From Clarkia xantiana subsp. parviflora (Eukaryota > Streptophyta > Magnoliopsida > Myrtales > Onagraceae), in assembly GCA_036873135.1 (NCBI GenBank), contig JAPTYO010000007.1, forward strand, positions 4,570,763 to 4,634,762: a stretch of 64,000 nt of DNA, in the 5' to 3' direction. The notes under the pieces were generated by a model. The model saw only the letters and a list, made by a program, of their open reading frames with translations, searched no databases and was not told where the DNA came from. Both the position numbers and the translations under genes were made by a program. Below, one piece after another: positions 35,261 to 53,000 of this stretch (positions within the stretch are counted from its first letter, which is position 1; each line of letters starts with the position of its first letter).

Positions 35261-36123
35261 TAGCTATATATCAAAGCTCATGGTGGAATTCAAATTGACT
35301 TTTAATTTGTCTCCATTTAGTCCTCAAACTGAATTATTTGATTTTTCCAAGCCAAAATAATAATCCCCTCTTTCCATACACAAAAAAAATCTATAGTATA
35401 TATAACAACTTCAAATGTAAGATTTTTTTTATACTATATTTAGAACTTACACCATACTAATACTATTAATATTGTCATTTTCTTTATGAGTTCACCTTTA
35501 AAATAAAAATAAAAATATGCACCATATTTATGAAGCATAATAAAATCACAGTACATAAAAACACAACAAATTATGTCAATGTCACACATCAACCCTCTAT
35601 ATTCCCAACTTAAATACCTCCCGAAAGAAGTAACCAAATGTATAAACAATTTACTGGCTAACGTTTAAAAGCGTTTACTTTTCTATGTTGATTGACTTAG
35701 AAGTACCAAATTCAAAACTCTTACATCATGGTGATTGGTGACCTGATTAAAAATACTAGTCTCCATATGACTTATGTACCACATCATACATAATAAAATG
35801 TCGTAAAAAAACCCGGGCGGTAAGCATAATAACCTGAATATTACGTAACGGAATAAATCCAGTGCTCAAATAGTAAAAAAGAAAACTTACATATTTTTCC
35901 TTACACCCAGGCCAAGAACTCGAACAAACAAACAAAACATATTACAAAGAGTCAAAAGATTGGGTAGAGGTGGGGTTTTTACTAATTTGCATGAAACAAC
36001 AACGTGGGGCAGGCTCACCTTACCTACCACTCCTTAACAAATCCTGAAAAACATGACATATTCATGCTCCTTAGTAGACACACTTCTACAGCCAAAAGAC
36101 ATGTCAAACTTGGTGCCTTCTTC
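35261..36123. other. spacer between the SWSAP1-like gene and the ArfGAP gene
   Basis: AT-rich; the right-hand few hundred bases are the 3' UTR and flank of the ArfGAP gene, which is transcribed leftward. No other gene seen. Confidence 0.4.
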
Positions 36124-39100
36124 CTAATCAGCTAATAGGGCAAGAACTTCGAGGTCACTAAACTTCGACTCTGCTGCTAACTCAATAGGGAGTTTACGTT
36201 CACCGTTATACGCATATATGTCTGCACCCCTGCAATGTTAAACAGCAAAAAACTGAACAACATGATGAAAAGTTGATCAAGAGGGATACAAAAAGTAATT
36301 GGACTTTTTTTTTGTTTGTCATTAAATCCTCACCGTGAAATGAGCAACTTAGCATTTGCAGCCTTGCCACTTAGAATGCAGCGGTGGAGAGGCATATTTC
36401 CCCTTGAATCGATAGCATTTGCATTTGCGCCATATTGCAGAAGGAGCTCAACCATTCCGATATCTGCATATTCACATGCAAGATGAAGCAAGGTGCATCC
36501 TTCCAGATCCTCTGGTAGGCCCTCAATGGCACTTTTGAAGCTCAACGAACCCACTGAGGAATTATCTGCACTAATATTGCGACTGTGTGGTGCCGGTTTA
36601 TGGAACAGCGTTACTTTGGGGGGAGTCGTAGAAGAATTACTGCTTGATGATGGCTTGTAAATAGTATTTAGTTGTGCTTCGGAGTTAACAATGAACCGAT
36701 ATACAGATTTCTTGTCATTGGCACGGACAGCCTCTGCTATCTCATGCACCAGTGATTCATTGTCCTTGAGCTTACGAACAAACAACTTTTCTGCATACTG
36801 CAAGCAAATTCAACATAATAGAATCGATCAAAACCACCATTGACGGTACATAATTTCTTATCCTGGGTATATTTGTTACCTTTAAATGGATATACTTCTC
36901 CTTCACTGAGATTGGATCAGAGGGATTGGGTTTGCCAATAGATGCAAATTGCAGCTGTTGTTTCAGGTACTCATACGACCTTCATGTGTGGCATCAAAAT
37001 TAAGCAACGGACCTCAAAAATGCAATTATTAACACAAATTAATCAACACAAGAAGTTATTTACCCTGCAGGAACATGGGAATTGTTTCTGGACTTCAGAA
37101 GTTCCTCCCATACTGAATTAGCAAAAGCATTACCAATCGACTGAAATAACCTTATCACAGAAGGCTCCCACGCTTTGACATCAAGCGTAAGCGATCTCAC
37201 CTATAATTTAAGATTAAAATTTTAGATTTTACTCTTTCAAGGAGCGAAATGATAATGATAACGTTATAAAAAATTTACAACTTTAAAATAAAGAGAAGAA
37301 CAATTTAAAAAGCATCCAGTGATTACCTTTGATATGTGCACACCAAGGTTCCGGTGAACTCCAGAACATTCTATGCAAATAAGAATCCCGAGATTAAGTG
37401 AAGCCCAATCAGGTTCCGGAGCCCCACAATCGGCACATCTATCATTGCCACATACTTTTTGAAGAACGTCTATTGGCTTCTCAACTCTAAGATTAGAGGG
37501 TTGGTGCTGCGAGTTTCTTGACACCCGCTCTTGATGGATTGAGCCATTGTTTCTCTCTGCTGCGTAATCTTCAACAGTAGTGTGATCAAAATCAGAACTT
37601 TCAAATGAACTACTCTCACTTGCTGAACGGCTGATATGATTGTTCCCCGAATAGGAGGCAGGTAGAGACTGGAAAATTACGAGGATGTGAATACTTAGTA
37701 CAGTGACTATTATAAAAGAATCAAACTTGGAGAAATTTGTGGTACTTAATTAGTTATTATTACCCGCTCAGTAACTTGTGAACTAAGTAACGATGCAATA
37801 ACCCCGGTTATCTTTTCTACCCAGTCCATTTGATCTGACGCACTCTCTGCCTGTACTGACGATCTCAAATAAGCTCATTAAACACTTATGCCTAATAAAT
37901 AAACCATGGCATGAGTAGATGCATGTACCTGGAGAGTGTAACTTCTTGAAGGTGAAATGATTCTGAAGCAAAATCTCAAGTCCGACTGATCGGCATTGAC
38001 TTTTATTGTAGATGTTAGGAGGTTAACTGTGTGATGAGCAACTGACTTCTCATCGTGCAATACACTATGAGAATTAGAACGCCACCGGCTTAGCAATCCA
38101 GTTGCAACCTCTGAGCTATGCCTTAGACCAGCAATATTAGTTAAAGAACCCTAACACCGGGAAAATGCATATATCATAAAATAGCTGAATCCTCCTTAAA
38201 CAAGATTAAGGTAAACAAATCTCCAAACCAGACAACTTACAGATGGTCTTATGTGCTGTTTCCGAAAGTAGTAAAGCATTCCACGGCTATCAAGGACAAA
38301 AAACCTCCTTTTCCAGTCACCTCTTAGATTCGAGGACCGCTTCGAAAGATAACCTTGTCGAATTGTCTGAACCTGTAGAAGCAGTTAAATACTATTGTCA
38401 AGGTGTTGTTTGTCTTGTGGGTGCAGGTGGGTGGGCGGAAGGGAAAGTAGTCTCCAAACCTTTCCATTTGAAGCAGATTGCATGACAGCCTCTATTATTT
38501 TGTGAGAACTTCTACCAATTGCATGAATTCCATCTCGATTAGGAGATCCATTGGAACCACTAGACGCAAACTTACTCTCGCGATTGATCTGTCTCTTGTA
38601 CTCTTGCATCCTTTTATTAAGAGCTGCCTGCTCAGATATGGATCTTTCTCTTGACTGCTGTGCAAAGTTAAGGGCCTGAACAAGTGCAAAAGAAGTCGCG
38701 AATAGTTCAGCATCTTGCAGATAGAAATCAGACAAGCCTAAAGTAAACGGAACTGAAATTAATAGTGGAAAAAAATGAAAATTAATTTCAGAAAATGAGA
38801 GTGCAATTCGAACCTGGCTGATAAATGGCTCCATTTGATGTAGCAACTCATAGCCCTAAGAGTAAAAATTTCGAGATGAGAAAGTCGATGATTTACCATT
38901 TTGGCAAGGACATAGCATGTAAGAGATTAGAAGTACTACAGTATCGGGTTTACATACCTGTTTGAAGTAATGAAGGTGTGCCTCCATTGTTCCACTAACT
39001 GCTTCCAAGAATTCATATCTCTTTTTGGCTTCCACATTCGATAAAGTTGTTACCTAGGCAGAGAATACAAATAATGAAAACCTGCATTTTCTCATTAGTA

Positions 39101-41128
39101 CGTAGATAAAACAGGGAGCTTATGTTAAAGCATGAAATTAGTCACCAGATTAAAGCGAGCTTGTTCAAATGTGGACCTGGTACTGCGAAGTTCCTGAAAG
39201 TAATACATGATTTCAACATCTAGATCAGCGACTCTGTTCGGTCTTATATAGTTCGTTTTGCATGAATTTGGTACACCATACTGATCAAATAAAGAGACGA
39301 TATAACGATGTAAGTTACCTCCTCTAAAGCAACTGCTATGTCACTTTTTGTGTTTTTCCTTAACGAAAGGAATTTTTCACGAGCCTGTTGCATCAAATAG
39401 AAATTATAGGAGATATACATTGAGAATGATGCAGCGTATCAACCAACCAAGAGCACAAGGCAACTGCACCTGATCATAGAGAAGGCTAGCCTTGTCAAAG
39501 CGTTTCCGTGCTTCCTGCAGATACATTTTTATTGACTGAGAAAATAATAGGATCATATAAATACAATAAATTTGTTAGGCTTGATAGAAAATTATAACGA
39601 AAAGCTTGCTAGTTGCAACCGTGATGGCCATATATATGCATTACCTTGACATCATGCACATCATTATTGACAAACTGTAGTAACCTATCATTTAAAATAT
39701 GCTCAACCTGCATAAAACAAATGAGATGAAATGAAAAAACATTTTCAAGCATATATTTATTAAACCAAAACAACTGTTACATTTACCAACACCCTACAGT
39801 AAAAGCTTGGGCCAGTGAGCATGCATAAGAATACCAATGGTACATTCAATCTCTTTTTACTTTCTCAACACGGGACTTAAAATAATAAGCATCTATATAA
39901 TAATTATCCATATACCTCCGATCGAAGAACTTCTTTGTATGTTCCAATCTCTCTCAAGGCAATAGTATATTTTGTCATAACAGGACCTATACATATTGGA
40001 TTCAGTAGTATTAAAAGCTTAATTTCCATAAACAGATATGGTCAAATGAAATACTGCAAGGTGATCTAGAGCTAGCACCAATCAGCATTTCGTTTATACA
40101 TGTACTTTGAAACACGTCAAGACCAGTCTAACATACCCCCAAAGGCCAAACTGATGTGGTCGCTATGCCCTCCTCCAAAGGCATCTAAGGCACTTGCAAA
40201 AGCAATGTCCTCATCATACCCTTCACCAAGCCCTTCCCTACAAAATAAAAACAACTGAATAGTACTCCAGCAACTGAAGATCAAGAAGCTATCGGAACAA
40301 AAGCAATAAGATGCTTTTTTAACAAAGAAATTATAATCTTGAGAGGAAAATTGTTAACCTGGCAGGAAACAGCAAATTATATTGAAGTAAAAATTACAAA
40401 AATGTATGCTTACAAACATTTCCCAGAAATATCTTGGAAATAAACACATAACCAAAGAGTATACAAAAGGGAGAAGACATACGTGTATTTTCTACATCCT
40501 TTGTAAAACTTCAGACTCCTCTCTCTCAGTAGATCAGCATTTTCTTCCGCGGACTGTATCTGCTTCCCATAATTAACAGTCAAGAAAAAGCAGAAGCTTA
40601 GTGGTTGATCACACCTAATCCAGTTCTGTAATTAAAAAGGAATAAATCCTGCACCTAATTCAGTTTTACCAAGAGGAATTATCAGAAGTTTGTAGCCGGA
40701 GACTTCAGGAAAAAAAATAAAAATTAGTTTCTGGGTATACTTATCATATCCATCAACTTAAGAATCCAGAGAGTACACTAATTTCAACAGAAGTGAAGAT
40801 CAAGAAATTATTTTTTTTACCTTTTTTAGAAAGTGTAACAGCAAAATAGAAACAAGAACATCAAACTAATTATTATTATTACCAAAAAGGCAACTTAAAA
40901 GCTGAAATGCAAAACTGAACTTGAAGCAATCTAAACAGAGTTGGTTCTCTCAATAACTAAACTAATTGGCAGCTGAAGACTTTAGGAGTACGGAAGTTTC
41001 CAAAGTTGAGAGATGATTTTTTTTTAATATCCTTTTCCTTCTTAAAATCACAACTATGGTGGCAAATCGACTCTAACACGGACCTGCTTGCGGAACATGG
41101 GAGAGTCGTCGAGCTTATCAAAATGCAT
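36124..41128 (-). CDS. AGD: BAR-PH-ArfGAP-ankyrin protein, AGD1/AGD3 class (ACAP type)
   Basis: Nineteen exons, 2460 nt, 819 residues. In transcript order: 41084-41128, 40483-40559, 40137-40237, 39916-39986, 39645-39707, 39470-39514, 39319-39384, 39146-39193, 38958-39053, 38814-38855, 38460-38675, 38241-38372, 37929-38150, 37764-37850, 37327-37668, 37064-37200, 36880-36979, 36334-36797, 36124-36229. It stimulates GTP hydrolysis on Arf GTPases and acts in vesicle traffic; AGD3 (SFC/VAN3) shapes leaf veins. The start is [19 protein letters not shown] domain covers about 1-225, PH begins at about 291 ([19 protein letters not shown]), and the ArfGAP zinc finger CX2CX16CX2C has cysteines at about 515, 518, 535 and 538 with the Arg finger in GVHRNLGVH (about 543). 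Ankyrin repeats are at about 730-810. Length and domain order match the class; AGD1 and AGD3 cannot be told apart here. Confidence 0.93.
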
Positions 41129-43016
41129 CGTGGCTGCAATTCCTCCTTTTCTGTGATTCGAATATCTCAAACAAACATCACATTACTGACTTCATCATTG
41201 CTGATCAAATCTTATGCACCACAAAAACCTATTAATCGCCTATAATCTCTCTCGATTCCCAGTCGAAGGACGGAAAGCCAATAGACCGAAAGAGGAGCTC
41301 GCCTATGCCGATTTTAGGCAACAGAACGCCGCAGGAGAGACAGAGGAGTCGCAAATTAGGTGGATTCCCTTCAAATGCGCCAAATGCAATCACAAAACCC
41401 TAGAAAAGATGAACGCGGTGCTAGCTAGAAGGAACGGAACGGGCATGGGAAAAGCCGCAGGTGTTGCAGAAGTCTTGGATTGTATTGATTAGCAAAACAA
41501 TGGAAGTACGTTAGTGGAAGAGCTAGTGCGGGATGGATTAGGGCAAATTCACCTCATCAATGAGAAGATTGTTGAAAAACCTCCTTGTACGTGAGAGACA
41601 GGGAGGAGACAGACATGGATAAAGTTAGTTACTCTCTCTTTCTTTTGCAGTTTTTTCTTGTTTTCTTCTTCCACCTTTATTTTCTCTTATATTATCTTCT
41701 GGAATTATTTACATACGTACAGAAACTAAATTTGGACAATTAATGAAGTTAACATAAATTTAATTAGATTTTTCAACATTCGGATTAGATTAGACGTTCA
41801 AATTTATCTCTTAACTTTATTTTAGTAAAACTAATTTAAATAACTTGATTATGAAATTATTTATTTGGATGGTAAAAACATTCTTTTTAAAATTTACATT
41901 TAGATAGATATACACTAATAAATGTATCTAGTTCAATACATTCACATAATCACATTGATGAAGTATTTAGCAAGTGTGCTATACCAAATGGCATGAATAT
42001 CATAATCCTCATACACACATAATAAGGTTAATTGTTATATTGTTGGATATATTTAGACTATAATAAATTTCTAGCTAATATTTTTTTAACATCTTTTTAG
42101 CTTGGTTATCATATGGCATATGCGTATAGTTTGTTACGTTAAACATAAATAATTTCTCATACAAATATTCATGTAATTAATTATATATTTTGAATATAAT
42201 ATTTATCTTCAAAATTAATTATTATCTTATATTAAATTGGCATGTGATAATCAGTTGGTCACTAGCTAGCGTGATAGTGTCGGATAAATCGGATTCAATA
42301 GAATATAGTAGTAAGTAGTAACGCACTACATATACGACGTCGTAGATTCTGGGAGCGCCAAGAATCTGAAGAACTTTACAGAGAGGGAAACAATACTCTG
42401 AACTCTGAAGAACTTTCCCACGCTCTGTTAGCGCGTGCCATGAGGGAGAGTGTGAGAGAGCCGAGAGATCGCTTTCCAGTTTCCACAGAGCGTGTAGTGG
42501 GATCAGGGTGAAAAGCGCGTGACATCATTGGGAAGGACAAAGATGCTTCTGTTGAAAACTTGAAACAGTAATTTGTGGGACCCATAAAATTCCCTACATT
42601 TCCTCGCATGATATGACAGGAGAATGTAGGGAATTAACGCTTAAGTCAAAATTAGTCTTCGGTAGGACCCATCGCATTAGCTGATTATATCAAATTCGTC
42701 CTTAAACTCACCTCATTTTCCAATACGGTCCTGCCAAGTTAGAGCAAACGCAACATTTTTTTTTCTCTTTAGTTCGGATTTTTCTACCATGCTCCAAGAG
42801 CAGCATCATTTTATTTTTTTTTTTACTAGAGTGGATTTAATTGTAACATATGTAAAACTTTAAAAGTATGAATTTTTTTTAACCACACTTAATATTTGCA
42901 TCATACTATTAATAATATCAATTTCCACTTAGAGTTCACATTTGAGACAATAGAAAAATACAAAAAAAAGTACTAAAAGAATGGTACTCCTAGAGCATGA
43001 TAGAAAGATCAATTAT
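41129..43016. other. spacer upstream of the ArfGAP gene
   Basis: The first ~500 bases hold the ArfGAP leader and promoter; frames on the plus strand there (41214-41492) have no family signature. A less AT-rich patch at 42330-42600 has a minus frame of 77 residues that I do not recognise; it may be a decayed exon or leader. The rest is AT-rich. Confidence 0.4.
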
Positions 43017-43581
43017 TAGGCTTGGGCATAAAAACCGGTCCGGCCGGACTGGTTCGGAACTGGTCTGGAACCGGACCGTTTGGAACCGGTTCGGAGTGAA
43101 CCGGTCCAAATTGGACTGGTTTATAACCCCTAAATTGGAACCAGTCCAAGGGGTATACCAAACCAGTCCAATAAACCAGTCCGGACCGGACCGGTTTTGA
43201 ACCGCTTTTTAGTAAAAAAAAAAAAAAAAAAAAAACGTTTTGACCGAGATTTTTCTTTTTTTTTTAAAAAAAATCCGGTTTTTGACCGGTTTCTGACTGG
43301 TTTTGACTGGTTTTGGACCGATTTTTATTGATAAAACCGGTCCGACATACAAAACCGGTCCAGAACTTGTTTTTTTTAAAAACAGTCCAGAACTTGTTTT
43401 TTTTAAAAACAGTCCAAAACCGGTTCTGGACCGGTTCTGGACCGGTTCAAACCAGTCCAGTTTTTTTTAGACCAACCTAAGCCAAAAAAAAACCCTAGTT
43501 ATTATTGGACCGGACCGTTTAAAACAGTTCCGGTCCGGTCCGGAACCGGTTCGGCCTGAACCGGTTCAGTGCCCATCCCTA
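43017..43581. mobile_element. hAT-type non-autonomous element rich in CCGGTTC repeats, 565 bp
   Basis: The ends are TAGGCTTGGGCATAAAAACC and, in reverse complement, TAGGGATGGGCACTGAACC, an imperfect inverted repeat. It is flanked by an exact 8-bp target duplication TCAATTAT (43009-43016 and 43582-43589), the hAT hallmark. The interior consists largely of variants of ACCGGTCC and GAACCGGTTC in both orientations, with poly-A and poly-T runs in the middle. No transposase. Confidence 0.88.
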
Positions 43582-45103
43582 TCAATTATAGTTATATACT
43601 TTTAAAGTCACGACATTTCATAAGGATATAAATGGACATAATATGTTATGGAAGGACTGGTATGTGTATATCTTAATCCTTCAATGATGGTCTGATTTAC
43701 ATTAATTAAGCAAAACCGATAATGGGACTTTGGAGGCTTTATAAAGTTACTTAATTGAAGAGTTGTTAATAAACTAACGGCCACTAACCAGCCAAGATAT
43801 AATGGGATGAATACCTTTTGAAAACAATACAATAATGTGGCTAACATTTTAAAAAAAATCAATTGAAAGAATAAAGGGGATTAAAAGCGTGAGATTAAAC
43901 TACATAATTAATATGGTGTAACAGTTTAACTCTTAATTTAATTATTAGAGTCATGAGAATATGTATAATAACTAATATTTTATTATTTACAGACTTAATA
44001 CAAATATAAATTATTTTAAATATAAAGTAAATATGTTATAAAATTGTTTTTAATAAGCCATATGACAAAAGAAAAATAATGTGGATTAGGAAGGTCTTTA
44101 CTCTTTAGCCCTTTATGGTGACTATGAAGGTCTTATTGTTTTTTACTTTATTGACCACTTGCATTTCTTTTTTCAGTTCCCACTCACTTTCTACTTTTTT
44201 ATGTTTGATTTGTATATTTCATTATACCTACACCTACCGTTATTATTATAATATATTACTAATTAATTGAAAAGTGTCACTGATAAAAGAATATATGATC
44301 ATAAAAGTGCTATTGAAGAATTGGATGTACTTATCCTCACACTGATGCTTGTTATGCACAGCATATGAAAATAAGGTTGAAAATATGGAGTAGGATACCA
44401 AGTTTTCTAAGATTCAAAGTTAACTATAGAGATTTTGACCTCAAATGTATTTTATTAAACTACACGTTATAATTAGTAAATTTGAATTTTAAAATGTATT
44501 ATAAAAATCCACAGTGTTCAATAATATAATATAATTTTTTTTCTATCATTATATTTATTTTATTTGAGTTACCATAATATCATTTACTCTTTGAATATCG
44601 AAATAAAATAGTAATAACATTTTATACAATATTATAATTTACGGACATAATGTGAACTTATATGTAAATAAATTTTAGATAATATATGATATTATATATT
44701 TCTAAATTACGTTCACAACCGTAATAAATTATTCAATAATAACATGCATATGATTTCAATATATAATTAAATTTAGAAATAAATTTCCGCAAAAAAGTGA
44801 ATCAATAATATTATAACGTGTGTTTTTATCCGAGTGAATTTCTATGCAAAATGCATATCAATAACTAGTTGCAAGATTGGTTGTAATATCAACTAAAAGC
44901 GATGAGTATCTTTGAATTGTGTTAACTTCATTTAATTTGTGGATCCAAATCTTTTTAATTTTAACTACGATTTGACAAATTGGTATCTAATTTTTTTTAA
45001 TGATTTCTAGGTATCTAAAATTTCTTATTGTTGTAATCAAGTAATTAGCTATTTTTACTAAGGCCAAAAAGCTAAAAATACATAAATTAGTTACTATATG
45101 ATG
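43582..45103. other. AT-rich spacer between two hAT-type elements
   Basis: No gene or further repeat recognised; short minus frames (43608-43862) lack family features. Confidence 0.4.
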
Positions 45104-45978
45104 TAGGACTGAGCATGGACCGGTCCTGGACCAGGACCGGTCCAGGACCGTTAAGGTCCATTTGAAATGGACTTTAACGGTCCTGGACTTAACGGTCCTG
45201 GTTTCGGTCCAGGACCTTTAGGACCGTTAGTCCGGTCAAAAACTAGTTTTTTTTTTTTTTTAAATAGATTTATTTGAAAAATCTGAATTTATTTTTTAGA
45301 TGTTGATATATAATTATCTCATTTCTTAAAATATGTAAATATTTTGTTTTATTTTAATACAAAAAAAAAGTTACATTTATTATATTGCAAATAACCATAA
45401 AAATGTTTAAAAAAACAACCAGAATAGATTTTAAGTTAAAAATACTGAAGTCTCAGTTTGGAATTAAATTCGTGCAATATTTTTGAATTAAATTAGTAAA
45501 AAACAAAAATTTAATTAAAGATTGTCAATTGTCATGCGTGATATTTGCATTAATAGCTGTAACGTCTTTATTATCTTGGCCAAAAAAATTAATTATTATA
45601 ATTATTATTTACATATGTAATGGTGATGTAGAAGACCAAGACACGTATAGCAACTGTCCATCTCCCATGTGCTAGCTGTCTCTCATCAACAGCCCGAAGA
45701 GACTGGCGTCTTCAATCTTCTAAAGGAGGAGGGTCGCTTTAAAGGGAACTCCGGTGGATGGAAGAGATTTGCGACTTTCTATTCAGTTTTTTTTTTTTTT
45801 AACCTAAGTTCGGTTCGGTCCTGGACTCCACGGTCCAAACGGTCCAGGACCGAAATTAGGTCCAGGACCGTTAAGGACCGAAAAGGAAGGACCAATGGTC
45901 CTGGACTCAAACGGTCCTGGACTTTTCGGTTCGGTGCTGGATCGGTCCTGGACTTAATGGACTTTTTGCTCAGCCCTA
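45104..45978. mobile_element. hAT-type non-autonomous element rich in GGTCCTGGACC repeats, 875 bp
   Basis: The ends are TAGGACTGAGCATGGACC and, in reverse complement, TAGGGCTGAGCAAAAAGTCC. Subterminal blocks at 45110-45240 and 45810-45965 are made of GGTCCTGGAC and GGACCGTTAAGG units in both orientations. The flanks share TATGATG near each end, but the right copy is offset by three bases, so the 8-bp target duplication is imperfect. The centre (45250-45800) has no coding signal. Confidence 0.7.
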
Positions 45979-49453
<3,475 letters not shown>

Positions 49454-50043
49454 GGTAAGACCCTTTGAAGTGTGAGTTTAATGTCGATTGGCTTTACAAA
49501 AACCGATTCTTTGGAGGACTCTGTTGCCATTCAATGACCCCTTTACCGTCTCGGGACAGACAAAAAGTGTTGGGTGAGAGCGTTGCTGTGCTGCTACTTG
49601 TCTGCTCCAATTTTGAGCGAGTTAGTTTCTTTCTTTCATTTATTTTAATTTGTATGTTGGTAAGAACTTGATGGTGTTGAGTTAATGTATCTGGATTTCG
49701 TTTGTGCTTGTGGAACTTTGAATACCAAATTTCTTGCAGTACTGAGCCAATTGTGGGTATGGCTCGGTTGATCGGATTTGAGTCAACCATCGCTGGCATC
49801 GTATCCAAGATTTTTAGTTCATTCATCATAAATAGGTACTGAAATACAGTTTTATTTTTACAGTTCTTAGTATGAACACAATGGGAAGATCGAAACTTCG
49901 TAATGGTTTATGGGCAATACCCATAGAAGCTATACATCTGCATAAAGTGTCCCACAAATAATTAGGCCAGTTCGGTAATGTGGCCGATGATGTCGACCAA
50001 GAATTTCTTCAACTGCAGTTGTGTCACCAATAATTTCTTCAAT
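49454..50043. other. 3' flanks of convergent SRPK and MRS2-11 genes
   Basis: Contains both 3' UTRs. A TTCTTGCAG acceptor-like site at about 49739 could be used with the donors at the SRPK stop codon. No separate gene. Confidence 0.45.
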
Positions 50044-53000
50044 TTACAGAATCTTCCTCGCCTTGAGATAAGAAAACATAAGAAAAAAGGCCAGAACGGC
50101 GCCAAAAACAATCCCCGATGTCGTTAACCAAAATGCAAACTGCAATCATGTAAACAAGCTAGTTAATTATATTAACCATGCCCAAAGGAACCATATTGAA
50201 TGTTTTCGCGCTTGTTTAGTGACATACCACATGTTCTTCGAGATACGACTTCAGGTTCATGCCAAATATCCCTGCATTAGTAGTCCAATTTAGTTAAAAC
50301 TTGAATCAAGAGTATAGTCTGCTTCCAACTCGTGATTATTGGCCAGATTTTTGCATGATGCCACATTACCTGCTACTAGAGCACCAATAGCCACACAAAA
50401 TGTTCCAACCTGGAGAAGCAGCTCGAATCTGCTAACTTCGAGCCTCCGTGAACTGTCAAAACAAATTAGATGGAAATTAGACCCATTTGTTAGTTTTGAT
50501 TTTACACACAGGAAATCACAAATCAGTGATCTAGAGATGTATGTATTCTCTGACCTTAAATTGACAGCTATGGAATCTTCCATTTCTCTGGCGGAATCCA
50601 GAAGTCTTTCTGCCTGACCATGACAAGATTCACACCTGAAATTTTAATGTTGGTTCATCACAACAGAAGAATGGTCAAGAATGTGTAACTATTTAAGAGC
50701 AAGAAACAGGACAAAGTAGAACGAACCTCTGCAAATAATTCTCCAGCAGCATCTCGATTTCTTCCTCCTCTTCTGCAATGTATCATTAATTTAGCTGCAA
50801 ATTTGCGAAACTAAGATTCTGCAAATAATGAAGTCCATGTATGTTCCCTACCTTCAGCGATCTGCTTGTCTGATGAGATCGAACACTCCATGTCACCACT
50901 GCCTTTGTTGAGGGTACACTTCCTTCCCATGATGCAAATCCTGCGTATTTCATGTGGATCCTCGAGCAGATCGAGCAGCATTTGTTTGAGTGCCCCTGCC
51001 CTTGAACCCAATTCAACCTTCCATGAACAGATAGGGGAAAAAATTATAAAAACAGCAACAGAGTCCAAAAAATCAAAGAGTGAACTATATATATGTGTAT
51101 ACCAAGGTCTGCTTGCTAATACGAAGTTCCTCCAAGACATCGCCGGTTAAACGATTGGGCAATACTTCAAGCAAGGCTTGAACCTGAATCAAATAGCATA
51201 TGGTCATATATGAAAATAGAATTTACCAATCCATGTACATGGTTTTATACTAACTAAGAGGTTATAAAGAAAAATAAATTGACTCACTATGTGGCCATAC
51301 TCACACGGGGTTCTAACTCCATCAGTCTTTTCTCATATCGTTGTATTCGAGAATTCAGAGCTGCTTCAACTACCTGAAATTGATATATAGAAGTGCAAGT
51401 TTACTAGATAAAAAATCTGCAATAATCATGAGTAGAAGCATAGTAAATTTGAAGGATACTGACTTCAAGCTCAAAAGGCATGCAGGGTCCTCCATTCACA
51501 GAAGTTAGCCGTGGCAACAATGACTCGATGAAGGCTTTACCTCCCCTACTGTACTTGATCAATCAAAAGCTGCCACATTTAGTTTACCAGAAACTGAATG
51601 AATCCCAATTTATAGATTGTTAAAGGAACTTACCGATTGTAGTTAAATATATATACATGTTCCCGCATTGCAATAGCACGTAGAGAGCCCATGTTCAGTA
51701 GAATAGCATGTTCGCGGACCTATAGATTTGAAATAGGAAAAAATTTGTTAGTGGCATCCAACTAAAAATGTATAGCACTACTAACTCATCATGGATCATC
51801 ACCATCATTAAGAGTGTATAGTGATTAGATGTTGCAAATTAACAGAAACATCGCAAATTACACAATAGGAAGGGAAACTGAATGTCCACAAAAAAATAGT
51901 GTGGAAGAGGGAATTCCGTCCTCCACTAAGATGAATGAAACATCTAACAAAACAGCAGCTTATAATGGACTCCATTGGTGTCATATACAGTTCAGCTCCA
52001 CCCAGAAAACGGATGTCATGGACCAATTAGTGTTCTTTCTTCATGCTCGAGCAACTTCAGTGGCACATATTTAGATTTCTTGTTCAACTCAAGCAGGAAG
52101 CAGAACCAACAAGAAAAAAGAAATGGCATACTGGAAAGTGGAAAATATGAAGGGAGAAGGCAAAGAGTCAATGAAGTACCAGGAAGGAAGGCATTGATGA
52201 ATTTGTCAACCAAAGGGATGGATCGACACTCCGAATATCCCGTGGTCGCAGGCCTAAAGTGGTATGAGAAAGCTCATAAGATATTAGAAGAAGAAAAAAA
52301 CAAGTGTAGATAAATTTGATCGTAGGAATCTATCAGTGAAGAACCTAATATGGATAGAGAACCTAAATTTCAGCAGCCAAAGCTCTAGTATTATGCTCAC
52401 CACTTGATTTCAGTAGCTGGCGCCTGTTAATCTTCTTTTTAGATACTATCCCATTTGATGTCACTTCAACAACCTTAAACATAAAGTAGTTGAAATCAAG
52501 CAAATTAGAAAACCTCAGGGCAGTGTAAAGCATAATGTGAGATCACAATTCCTATGCGCTAAGAAAACCCACAGAAGAGTAACTGTATACAAATAAGAAA
52601 TGTAATCTGCTATTGCTGTATAACTGCGCTGCACAAAATAAAATAAAATAAAATAAAATAATAAAAGTTTTCAGGCATTGAGAACATTTTTGCTTAGTTC
52701 TTCCATGATCAAATTGGTGCCACTTAATTGCACCTTCAGAAAGAACATGTTCATATTGAGCTCGAAACACATTTTTTGTTGATAACAAGAAATTCTTCGA
52801 TAGAATCAAGAAAAAAGAATAAATCAGTACAGTTTGAGAAACTATCTCCATTTGCAGCACCGAGGAAGAGATAGAGACTACGAACCTCGTAAACTGGATC
52901 ACGAATTCCAAGCGAGAGTGAGTCACTAGAGGAGTAGGACGTTGCCGCTAAATTCTGCGACTCAACGGTGGCAACGGAGTTCTGGCGCCTCTCATCCTTG

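Noticed and set aside
38243..38485. Plus-strand 80-codon frame
   Set aside because: Antisense to the PH-domain exon of the ArfGAP gene.
42376..42609. Minus-strand 77-codon frame in a GC-richer patch
   Set aside because: No recognisable domain, no splice partners in frame and no promoter signal.
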